Part shown: positions 54,858 through 64,000 of the stretch, piece after piece | How the letters are laid out: every line of letters starts with the position of its first letter | Numbering within the stretch: the stretch's first letter is position 1 | Assembly (NCBI GenBank): GCA_963971285.1 | Contig: OZ020249.1 | Location: 10,528,256-10,592,255 of the forward strand | Direction: 5' to 3' | Source of the DNA: Astropecten irregularis | Taxonomy: Eukaryota; Echinodermata; Asteroidea; Paxillosida; Astropectinidae | DNA length: 64,000 bases | Notes under the pieces: model-generated | What the model was told of the DNA's origin: nothing | The model's database searches: none | The model's input: the letters and a program-made list of their open reading frames with translations, nothing else | Program-made: the position numbers and the translations under genes

Positions 54858-55872
54858 TACAGGGTGTCCCAGAAAAAACGAAACCGAAATTTGTCAGTGT
54901 TTAATCCTATTTTAATTTCACTTTTGAATAATAAATGACACATATCTGGAAAGCTTATTTCCTCAGCTTTAATTTGAAACCATTCATACGAGCCATACTT
55001 CACGCATGAGTAAGTAAAGACAATATGAAGCAAGGTTATCAAAAAGTAATTTGTACAACGATATTTGTATTTTAAAGACTCAATCACATTTCTAGAAAGT
55101 ACATTTCCTGGCCTTTCAAATGATGCCTCAGTCAAGAAAAATGAGCAAGGGATGACAGAGATATCTGCCTTTAAATATGGATTGAATTTTCATTGTTTTT
55201 TTTTTTTTCAAATCCTTTTTTACACTTGACCGATTTTTCCCATGAAAGGATGCGGAGATAAAATAAACTTGTTATAACTTATCACACAATCTTGATTAAT
55301 AAATGATACATCTGGAAAGCTTAGTTCCCCCTCCTCAATTACATACCTCTCAGGAGATTCATACTTCACGCATGTGTGAATAAAAGGAATAGAAAAGAAA
55401 GACTTAGTGAATAAATCCGAGCTAGAAAGAAGGAAGGGGAGGATGGCAGGGTTTTCAACACACGTTCGTAATGGACATAATGGATCCGCATCCATTCATG
55501 CAAAAAATCGGTCAGGTATAAACGAAGGATTTGAAAAACACGAATTTTCAATCCATTTTAAAGGCAGATATCTCTGTGATCCCCTGCTTATTTGTCTTGA
55601 CTGAGGCATCATTTGAAAGGCCAGGAAATGTAGTTTCAAGAAATGTGATTATAAAAAAAAAAAAAACTAAAAATATCGTTGTGCAAATCACTTTTTGATA
55701 GCCTTGCTTCATATTGTCTTTACTCACTCATGCGTGCCGTATGGATCATATGAATGGTACCAAATGAAAGCTGAGGAAATAAGCTTTCCAGATATGTATC
55801 ATTTTTTTATCAAAAAAGAAATTAAAATAGGACTAAACACTGACGAATCTCGGTTTCGTTTTTTTTTTTTTC
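54858..55872. mobile_element. Large inverted-repeat element, ~330-bp arms
   Basis: Arms about 54870-55190 and 55545-55872 are inverted homologues (GGAAAGCTTATTTCCTCAGC / GCTGAGGAAATAAGCTTTCC; TGATGCCTCAGTCAAGA / TCTTGACTGAGGCATCA). A third, diverged module (55255-55400) repeats the left arm directly. The left end CAGGGTGTCCCAGAAAAAAC resembles transposon termini; the right terminus is lost in a T run. No coding sequence. Confidence 0.55.
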
Positions 55873-56474
55873 TGAAAAAATAATACAAAATAAAGAATGA
55901 AAACAGAAATATTTACTCGACGGTAATCTTTGGGTTTTACACGTGTATGGTGATCTTGTGTGACATAATGAAAAACAAAATAGAAAAAGGTAGATTCACA
56001 AAGTTTCAATTTCTGTAAAAGATAAGCTTATAGATTTCGAAATAATTTGTTGCGTTTTTATATTAGACATAGTGATACAGATCGTTGCATACAACATAAG
56101 ACATTACAAAAATATACAGCTTTAAATTGATATCAAACCATTCTGTGTAATTAAGGTCTTATACAAAATAATAATAAGGTTCGTGCTAACTATTTACATT
56201 TTGATGTCTTTCAAACTCGTGAATAAATATCAAGTAAAACTTCAATACCGAAAGACGATTTGGTACACAGTCATTTATAAACCGCCGACATTCAAATTTA
56301 CATATTCATGGAAAAGTGACGTCATTCAAGCAATTTTCAAGTCTCCTGCAGGCGGCATTTGGAAATAACTGCAAGCCAGCAGTTGGTACCCGATGTGAAC
56401 AAGAGGGCGCTGTTAATATTCCAACCACAGTGCTTTATTCGCTTGCTGACTGTGAATGGATTTGACAAACATGA

Positions 56475-56631
56475 TGAACGGTCACCGTTTTTCAGTTTTA
56501 TCAAAACGTAGGCACTTTATGGGAGTGAAAAGTTCACAGATGAGTGTAACTGTATCTTTCTTGATATTTTTGACCTTGAATATGAATTTCTATGAGAAAA
56601 ACCAACGTGTAAACTGTAAAACTACCTTTAA
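56475..56631 (+). repeat. TTAA MITE family R1, right half only
   Basis: Starts in the TTTTTCAGTTTTATCAAAAC module and ends AACTACCTTTAA. Confidence 0.55.
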
Positions 56632-56737
56632 TTGTAGAGTTTCCTCTTTTTGTTAAGATTTCTGTGTACATTTTCATTTATTTTTTTATTTTTACTGCTC
56701 TGTCCTTAAATGAAAAGAAGCTTAGCGTGCTTCGAGG

Positions 56738-57619
56738 TCAATCCTGTTTCGCCGAGTACCAGCTCATTGAGGTCCTTATAAATGACACCTCCGATATTAA
56801 ATCTTGATAAATCAACAACTTGCAGGGATGAAGCCTAGTTCTTGAAAGGATTTTACCAGCAGACGAGAAGACTGCCTGTTCACTTTTCTGCAGAGCTGAC
56901 GGTGAAAGAATCGTATCTGGCGGTCCAGTACATTCATACCGGAGATATTCCGGGCTCCAATTCCAAACAATCTTCCATGTTTGGTAGTTCCATGATACTA
57001 CATGTAGCTTTCTATGACGAGCATGCATTTTGCAGAGATTCCCGGAAGACTACAATACAAGTACCTCAACACCAGATGTAGACACCGAGTCCGCTAAACC
57101 CTTGACAATGACCGAAATGTCGAAGCGTCGACGGTGGTTAATGCAAAGAGTGTCCGATGGGAAGACAGACACATTTCTCAGTGACTTCATCTGACAGATC
57201 TTCTTGGCAAGGTAAGCCTGTCCTACTGTTCCCTCAGTGATAACTTTCTCGAAAGAACCGAGACAAAATTCTTTATCCTTCTGCACGGCCCGGAGTTTAC
57301 TACCCTCTCCTATGACAGAATTGCGAGCATTCTCAATGACTTTGTCATGTTTAAAAAAGGTAGTCTCAAACACCAACTTCTGACCAGGAGGGGTGCAGGC
57401 CCTTCAGTGCTACCTCACTCAGATCTAGCTGTACCAGCGCCTTCGGTAAACCCAAGAAGAGTTTTCGAAAAAGCCCGTGAGCGAGTCGGGCAGTTTGACA
57501 AGGGAAGGCACGTGACAGACAACGTCACTGATATTCGAGGAAGTTGATGCAGAAAGGCATCCTTCATCAGGATTTAAATATGCCACACAAATCTGTTTGT
57601 TTCTCAATTTTGAAAACAA
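56738..57619 (-). pseudogene. NLR pseudogene, internally deleted and frameshifted
   Basis: Minus-strand pieces match the intact NLR at 59116-63288 in collinear order. KLPDSLTGFFEN corresponds to the post-NACHT winged-helix region. A stretch with MVFETTFFKHDKVIENA and SKLRAVQK follows, then QMKSLRNVSVFPS and the VKGLADSVSTSGVEVLVL segment, and finally SSAGKILSRTRL. The pieces lie in different frames with stops between them, and most of the tandem LRR region is deleted. Nucleotide similarity is plain (CTTCTGCACGGCCCGGAGTT is shared). A decayed tandem paralogue. Confidence 0.8.
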
Positions 57620-57848
57620 ACTATATATTCATGAGAAAATGGTGTAATTAAGGCAACAAATTGTGACACCCTGATTTGTGTACTTTCTTTGTTAAAAAAG
57701 CCTTGCAGTGTTTTTCCATTGATTAATTCAATTGTAAAACTTTCTCATTGTTCTTTTTACCAATCCGTCTATAAATAAAATAGCGTTCCGTCACGTGGCT
57801 CGTCATCTTGCTGTCGGTCGCGGAGCGGCAAAAACGGCCTTCATGAAA

Positions 57849-58832
57849 CTACTTGACAGCAGCTCTCCACTCGTTTTTCTGCCGAGCCAGGAGGGCTAAC
57901 CGCTTTGGTTCTAGGTTCCGTTGTTTCATGTTCCTCTTAATAGTGTCTTTGAAGCGCAGGCGTGGGCGTCCTCTTGTCCTTGTGCCTTCGCATAGCTGAG
58001 AGTAGAGAATCTGTTTTGGCAGTTGACGGGATTCTAGCCTGAGTACGTGTCCTGTCCATCTCAGATTCTTTCTGATTAGGAATGTCTCCATTGAGGGCAA
58101 GCCAGCCCGGTCAAGGACTTCCACGTTTGTGATCTTGTCATGCCACTTAATGTTCATTATCTTCCTCAACTGTCTCATCATGAGGGCGTGAAGTTTCTTC
58201 ACCTGGCTCCTGTAGGCAGTTCATGTCTCGGCACCGTAGAGGAGTGTTGATATCACGATCGCTCTGTAGACGCTGCACTTTGTCCTGATTGGCACATGAT
58301 GGTTATTCCAGAGACGGTCCCGTAGTCAACCGAAAGCCGAGCTTGCCTTTGACATTCTCTTATGCAGTTCGGCTTCCAGTCGGACATCTTTGGAGATTGT
58401 GCTACCGAGATAAGTGAAGTCGTGTGCTGAGGATAGCACTGTATCATCAATTTTGATTGGGACTTCTGTTACTGATGTATCCGAACTTGGTTGGTAGAGA
58501 ACTTCTGTCTTTTTGATGTTGATCTTCAACCAAAACTTGTTAGATGCTAAGGAGATTGCATCTATGATTGCTTGGATGTCAGTTGACGAGTGGGCTACTA
58601 GGGCGCTGTCATCAGCATACAGAAGTTCTCTGACCAGATTTCTGGTGGTCTTTGTTTTGGCTCGGAAGTGTGATATATTGAAGATGTCTGCATCCGTTCT
58701 AGACTGGATGTAGACACCTTTATCCAGGTCTCTAAAAGCTTCCTCCAGCATTGCGGATAGGAACAGAGGGAAAAGTGTTGGTGGTGGTGGCGGCGGCGGT
58801 GGTGTTGGTGGTGGTGGTGGTGGTGTATACAT
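57849..58832 (-). pseudogene. 5'-truncated non-LTR retrotransposon reverse transcriptase fragment
   Basis: Minus strand. An RT segment with AMLEEAFRDLDKGVYIQSRT, the catalytic-box equivalent LLYADDSALVAHS, and INIKKTEVLYQP, then thumb/C-terminal MRQLRKIMNIKWHDKITN, RWTGHVLRLESRQLPKQI and RTRGRPRLRFKDTIKRN. The two halves are in different frames, and near 58225 an ET-stop-TAYRS suggests a Trp codon turned to TGA. Clade not determined; this C-terminal type is common in marine invertebrate elements. The 5' junction abuts a GGT/GGC microsatellite. Confidence 0.75.
58778..58829. repeat. GGT/GGC trinucleotide microsatellite
   Basis: About 17 units of GGTGGT, GGCGGC and variants at the truncated 5' end of the retrotransposon fragment. 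Confidence 0.85.
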
Positions 58833-58862
58833 AAAAAAAAAAATGCACTACCTTTATAGCCA

Positions 58863-58868
58863 TTTATT
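58863..58868 (-). terminator. Candidate polyadenylation signal of the NLR gene
   Basis: AATAAA on the minus strand about 250 bp beyond the NLR stop codon at 59116. Position only. Confidence 0.3.
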
Positions 58869-59115
58869 TTTAGGGCATGCCCATTAGATCTGCACAGGTA
58901 ACAATTTGGTCATTATTTGTAATGAAGACTGTTACTGTTGGTCTCGGGAGAAAGTATTTAAGTAGCCTTTAAGACGGCCCGCTAGATGGGGCCATTATAT
59001 AACAATCATTTGTGCAGGTGAATACCCCCTGACATGGCAGCCTCCATTAGGGTCTTGTCGGACTGCTGTATAATATACTATGACCATATCTTGAATGAGA
59101 ATGTATGTACACGAA

Positions 59116-62100
59116 CTATGGTCGGTCAACGTTAGGCCTAAGCCAGTGTGTATTGTCCTTAGCATGAGACTGGATTCCTGGTTTATCTCCCAGCATCCGG
59201 GAGAGGTATTCCATACCTTGGTATCCAACGTCGTCGTTACTTGTGATGTTCAACACCTGTAGCTGATGACAATCTTTGAGTGCCTCAGCGAGTTTGACAG
59301 CATCAGAGTTGGTGAGGCCCATGAACTCCATGTTTACTTCCTTCAAGGTGTGTATTCCACTCAGGAGCTCGATTAACCGGGACGTGTGCTTGCCAAGGTA
59401 GTTTCCACTGATGTCTAAGAACTCTAACGAACACTCGGTCTTTCTGACTAGGACTTTCTCCGGCGGAGGATCGTTGAGATTACACTGCGCTGCCAATTCT
59501 AAAGCCTCTTTTGGAGGCTTGCCTTTCACACACCAAGGGAGCTTCAAAACTCGCAGTGAGGATGACGAAAGTGACCACTGTATGACATCAAGTAAAGCCT
59601 CTGGCGATAATAGATTGTTGCAAAGATTCAAGGCCTGCAAATTGACCAAGGATGGAAGCACATCCCTGAGGAGAAGCATGATGTGCGCCGAGGTCAAGCC
59701 TAATCGGGTAAGTACTAGCTCCTCAAGATCCTTCAGCTGCGACAGAGGTTCCGTTATCTCCGTAATGACATGGCCGATGTCATGTCCTGATAAAAGAACA
59801 CCTTGCAAATGCGGAGCCTTCGAAAGAATTTTACCAGTAGACGAGAGGAATGTCTCCGTACAACCTTGACAAATCTTCAAAAACCTCAGCTGCTGGTCGG
59901 ATCCACGGAACTTGCCACCATGGCATTCATCCCTGAGAGATCCATCCATCGTCATCATTGTGTCATCACCCTCGGGCGGAATACGGTTATTCCGCGATAC
60001 AAGTACCTGAAGACTAGTTGTGGATGCCGAGTCGCATAAACCCTTGACAATGGCAGGACAGTTGAACAGTTCCCTATAAATGGCTTTTGGACCGATAGAC
60101 AATTTTTGCAGTGATTTCATCAGACGGATCGCCGATAATAGTTGAGCCTGTTTTTCGTTTTCTTCTGCGAAGCCTGGCTCAAGACTCAAATCCAATTCAG
60201 AAACATCCACGACATTGCTCAGGAAGGAGACGACAACGGGTAAGTTCTTCACAGGAACACCATCAATAACCAGTTTGTCAAGTGACTTCATCGGACGTAT
60301 CGCATCGACAAGTTGAGCCTGGTCTGTTTCTACATTCTCAAGACTCAAATGCAAATCAGAAACATACATTGCATTGCCCAGGAGGGAGGCGACAGCTGGC
60401 AAGATCTTCACAGTAACACCATCGATAGCCAATTTTTGCAGGGACGTCATCGGACGGATCATCTCAACAAGTTGAGCCTGGTCTATGTTTTCTTTCCAGA
60501 AGGTTTGCCGAAGAATCAAATTCAAATCAGAAACATTCACGGCATTTTTCAGGATTGAGCTGACAATGGGCCAGTCCTTCACAGTAAAAAAACCGATAGC
60601 CAATTTTTCCAGTGACGTCATCGGACGGATCACGTCAGCAAGTTGAGCCAGGTCTGGTTTTTTTTCCAGGATGAATTCCAGAACATCCAAATTCAAATCA
60701 GTAACATTCACGGCATTTTCCAGGATGGAGATGACAAGGGGCCAGTCCACCAGGGCAACATGCTTGATAACCAATTTCTGCATTGACTTCATGGGACGGA
60801 TCACCTTAACAAGTTGAGTCTGGTTTGTTTTTCCTTTCGTGGGGACATGCATAAGACGCAAATTCAAATCAGAAATATTCACGGCATTGCCCAGGATGGA
60901 GATGACAAGGGGCCAGTCCTTCACAGAAAAATCATAGATAACCAATTTCTGCAACGACTTCATCTGAGGAATCACCTCAGCAAGTTGAGCCTGGTCGTTT
61001 TTTTCTTCCGCGACGCTTTGCCGAAGACTCAAACTCAAATCAGAAACATTCACGGCATTGCCCAGGATGGAGGTGACAAGGGGCCAGTCCTTCGTAGTAA
61101 CATCATCGATAGCCAGTTTCTGCAGTGACGTCATCGGAGGGATCACCTTAGCAAGTTGAGCCTGGTCGGTTTTTTCTTCCGCGACGCTTTGCCGAAGACT
61201 CAAACTCAAATCAGAAACATTCACGGCATTGCCCAGGATGGAGGTGACAACGGGCCAGTCCTTCACAGTAACACCACGAAGACGTAATCTCTTCACCACG
61301 GTCAGAAGTGACTCTGTTTTTTCTCGGCAACTGGTGGAAGACTTACAGGCACAATCGATCAGATATTTGAAAGCTGAGTTCAAGAAATCAGAAGATTCAA
61401 AGTTGAAATAAAACCAATGATCAAGCAATGGCTTAGCGATGGTGCACAGTTCTTCAGATCCGGCTTCCAGATGCATCAGAAGAAACTGGGAAAATTTCTT
61501 CCGATCATTGGCTAGACTTTTCAATAGCATTCTCGCTGCTTCCACACTTGCTCCAGAACAGAAACGCAGCAAGTATTCAAGGCTGTATACATTTTCTTTT
61601 TCTATTTGAGTGCGGTATTGAGCGAACACACTTTTATCAGAGTCGGCCAGGCTGGCCAAATGGAAACCAGCAAATGCTTCCTGGAAGGTTTTATGAATGA
61701 AAGTAACCTTCTGCACGGCCCGGAGTTTACTTCGTACCCTCTCCCGGGACAGGATACCAATTTTGCAAGCATTCTCAATTGCGCTGTCATTACCAAAATC
61801 AGTACGCTCAAACACTAACTTCTGCCCTGGAAGCAGCAGACCCTCCAGTGCTACCTTACCCACATCTTTCACCAGGTCATTCCTAATTTTCTTCCAATAC
61901 ATTTCTTCGTCATAGCTACCAGGTTGTTCTGATTTCTCGAGGTGGCGATTAATGATGAAGAAAACAGCTTTCTCGAAGAATCCAGTGAGCGTGTCGGGCA
62001 GTTTGCGATCGTCTGACCAGATGAGGCACATGACCAACAACATCAATGGTAGTTGAGCCAGTTCATAATGAACTTTACTGCGTCTTAAGAATTGATACAG

Positions 62101-63288
62101 CTGCTGAGAAACTTCATCACCCTCTGCTTGGAAAAAGCTTTTAATGTACTTCATAATTGCTTCATCCGAGAAACCTTTGGATTTCACATGGGTGAACCGA
62201 GGGTTCAGCCCGCTCAACGTGTGGACCATGTGGGGCCGTGTTGTCACAATAAGGGTGCAATCACGGAGAATTCTCCTTCTGATGACATCGATGATATTGC
62301 CAACGGTTGGCAGCTGAGAACCTAATTCATCCACACCGTCCAATATCATGAGGACATCGTGACCGTGTGTCTTCAAGTAATCTTCGAGACCTTTACGACT
62401 TACCGGTATGTCTTTCGGAAGGATCTGGTCGAAAATTGCTTCAGCCAGATCGGAAGTGCTCTCAAGTTCTCGCAGATTTAGGGCGACCAACAGTCGAAAT
62501 TTTGACAGTGGTGATTCAGGATCCTGTAGTGACCAGTCGTACGCCATCTTCGATGCAATGGTGGTTTTACCGCTTCCTGCTACTCCACTAAGTATGATGT
62601 CCCTGACTTGTTGGTGGTCTTTACGCTGAAGCTGCAATATATCCTCATAGGAGTGTATCTCACGCTGAAGCACTGCTGCACCCTTTCTCTCGTTCTTCTC
62701 GAGTGTAAGATCAACGAACATATCCTTCATCCAGCTGTAATCTGTTTTGAGCCAAGGAATTAAAGGCAGTTGACCCATTGTGTCCTTGTAGTATCGGATA
62801 CACTCTTTGTGACAGACATCCAAGTTGAAGTGCTCTCCACGGCCAGCAGTTTCTGTTTGATCAAGACAATCAATCACAACATTCATTTCAAGAAAACCAA
62901 CAATCGATTCCATAATTACAGTCTCAATCGACTGAGCTATTAAAAGAGCCAGTGATGATTCTGGAAGTGATGTTTATTGGGTATGTTATACATGATTTGG
63001 TTAGATACGGTTACCTTTGAGAATGGACGACAGATCATTCCTGTCGGAGCTCTCCAGAGCATCACAGAGAGTGCGTATAACATCGCCATCTTTATCCTGC
63101 CGCTGCCGCCATTTCACCAGCATCTGGAAGATCACCTCCTCCGTTCTGTATTTACTATAGTCCCTCTCAATCTGATTAAGCTCAGATTGAGACGTGAAAC
63201 CCAAGAAGGTGGCCAACGTCCTCCATTCATCATCACCAATCTCTTTGGAGATACTCCTCAGTATCTTGTCATCTACTGATGATTGCAT
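59116..63288 (-). CDS. Death-NACHT-LRR (NLR) innate immune receptor
   Basis: Two exons, 63288-63015 and 62936-59116, give 1,364 residues. The 78-bp intron (AAAG|GTAACC ... TTTTAATAG|CT) joins in phase 1. Exon 1 encodes a Death domain (DDEWRTLATFLGF, SELNQIERDY, VIFQMLVKWRQR), a homotypic adaptor module. Exon 2 has a NACHT ATPase with Walker A GVAGSGKTT (about 209-217), Walker B LMILDGVDEL (about 287-296), sensor TTRP, a helical region ending in LTGFFEKAVFFIINRHLEKS, then eight tandem ~57-residue LRR units and a C-terminal run of classical LRRs (LQALNLCNNLLS, LEFLDISGNYLG, LQVLNITSN). Such proteins are predicted cytosolic sensors that oligomerise on ATP binding. The ATG at 63288 is the first in frame. 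No disabling mutation is seen. Confidence 0.9.
60085..61310 (-). repeat. Eight tandem LRR units (~171 bp each) within the NLR gene
   Basis: Each unit reads (M)xSLQKLxIxxVxVKDWPxVxS, then ILGNAVNVSDLxLxL and a variable block ending QAQLxxVIRP. The two units at 61020-61300 share nearly all bases, while the others are more diverged, consistent with a recent internal duplication or conversion. Confidence 0.85.
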
Positions 63289-63756
63289 TGTAGGTATTAC
63301 AATTTGTACCACAATTTAGAGCTACCACAACATTGGCGATATGCCTCGCATTGAAACGGGACGTTGCTTTATCTGTTGGGGAAAAACGGAGAAAACAAAA
63401 GGTCAGTCATGTTATTTATATGGCTATTACCTGGAGCAAATCAAGGTCAAATATTTGTATATTATTTTCCCTCTTTTACCGGCCCTCGGCCTCGAGAATA
63501 AAAGATTGAAAGAAACCAAAAAAGGTTGTTTTTAAATATAATTCACTTATCTTATAAATGATTTATAATACAATATTATCATAATTCATGGACAAGGAAC
63601 GAAAGTAACCTTCCCTGGATTTGAAATCGCATACATAACAAAAGAGAGTTGAGGAGATGCAGTTGAACGAAAGAAGGCAAGTAAACAACAATGGAAAGTT
63701 TGTTGAACAATTAACGGTACGTGATAAATCTATGGTGTCCTAAGCCTGCCATTGGG
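63289..63756. other. NLR upstream region
   Basis: Likely promoter and 5' UTR of the NLR, by position. No TATA box at a plausible distance, no other gene and no repeat family recognised. Confidence 0.35.
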
Positions 63757-63903
63757 CATCTCGCATCTCACATCTCGCATTACGAATCTCGCGTTACGTT
63801 TTCAATCTCGCATCTCCTGTCTCGCATGTCGCATGTCGCATATCGTATCTCGTATCTCGTATCTTGCATCTTGCATCTCGCATCTCCCCTCTCCCCTCTC
63901 CCC

Positions 63904-63991
<88 letters not shown>

Positions 63992-64000
63992 AATGTCTCA
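63757..64000. repeat. CATCTCG heptamer satellite, running off the right edge
   Basis: Near-perfect tandem 7-bp units (GCATCTC) from about 63906 to the window end, with degenerate units (GTATCTC, GCATGTC, CCCTCTC) before that. Extent beyond the window unknown. Confidence 0.95.

Larger units (their letters stand above)
50861..56737. other. Gene-poor spacer between Ig cluster and NLR locus
   Basis: 50860-51970 contains rearranged homologues of 38630-38890 and 37430-37790. Further contents are an R1 MITE (52219-52563), a palindromic MITE (53196-53361), a large inverted repeat (54858-55872) and an R1 fragment (56475-56631). 53600-54850 shows nothing recognisable. Confidence 0.5.

Noticed and set aside
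63015-63312. NLR start at 63312
   Set aside because: That codon is GTG; the first in-frame ATG is at 63288, before the Death domain.
63780-63987. MRDARCE-repeat ORFs
   Set aside because: Translation of a heptamer satellite; 21 bp equals seven codons, so a frame stays open by chance.

Overview
The window reads as nuclear DNA of a marine invertebrate deuterostome, most likely an echinoderm. This is inferred from the AT-rich, ACATGTACATGT-rich background, short intron-split exons, a Death-NACHT-LRR receptor of the type expanded in sea urchins, a DegT/StrS-type sugar aminotransferase of a kind I associate with invertebrate deuterostomes, and very dense small DNA transposons. Hemichordate or amphioxus cannot be excluded by eye. 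There are no bacterial-style operons.

Layout. 1-18.4 kb: the first four coding exons of a proprotein convertase (PC1/3- or furin-like) on the minus strand, running off the left edge, with introns full of MITEs and a nearly uninterrupted CR1/L2-group retrotransposon ORF (11.06-13.86 kb). 18.4-24 kb: transposon-rich spacer, including a 2.07-kb element with ~450-bp terminal inverted repeats and a perfect 9-bp target duplication (Mutator-like). 24.2-29.3 kb: a plus-strand gene for a PLP-dependent DegT/DnrJ/EryC1/StrS aminotransferase with one GC-AG intron and a His/Thr/Pro-rich minisatellite expansion inside the protein. 29.4-30.5 kb: nested tRNA-derived SINEs and a MITE.

30.7-51 kb: three tandem minus-strand, apparently intronless genes for small type I membrane proteins with signal peptide, two Ig domains, Ser/Thr/Pro-rich stalk, one transmembrane helix and a short tail. 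Genes 1 and 3 lie in a recent ~6-kb segmental duplication whose intergenic DNA is up to ~99.5% identical, yet their first Ig domain differs at about a quarter of residues. Gene 3 carries 16 copies of a 30-residue stalk repeat where gene 1 has two. Gene 2 is more diverged, has essentially no array and keeps a longer cytoplasmic tail.

56.7-63.3 kb: an NLR locus: a decayed NLR pseudogene, a truncated non-LTR reverse transcriptase fragment, and a well-preserved two-exon Death-NACHT-LRR gene with eight tandem ~57-residue LRR units. The window ends in a heptamer satellite.

The right half therefore looks like an innate-recognition neighbourhood: cell-surface Ig receptors with a diversifying ectodomain next to cytosolic NLRs. 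The immune role is inference from domain content and evolutionary pattern; no expression or binding evidence is available here. The convertase and aminotransferase appear to be unrelated neighbours.
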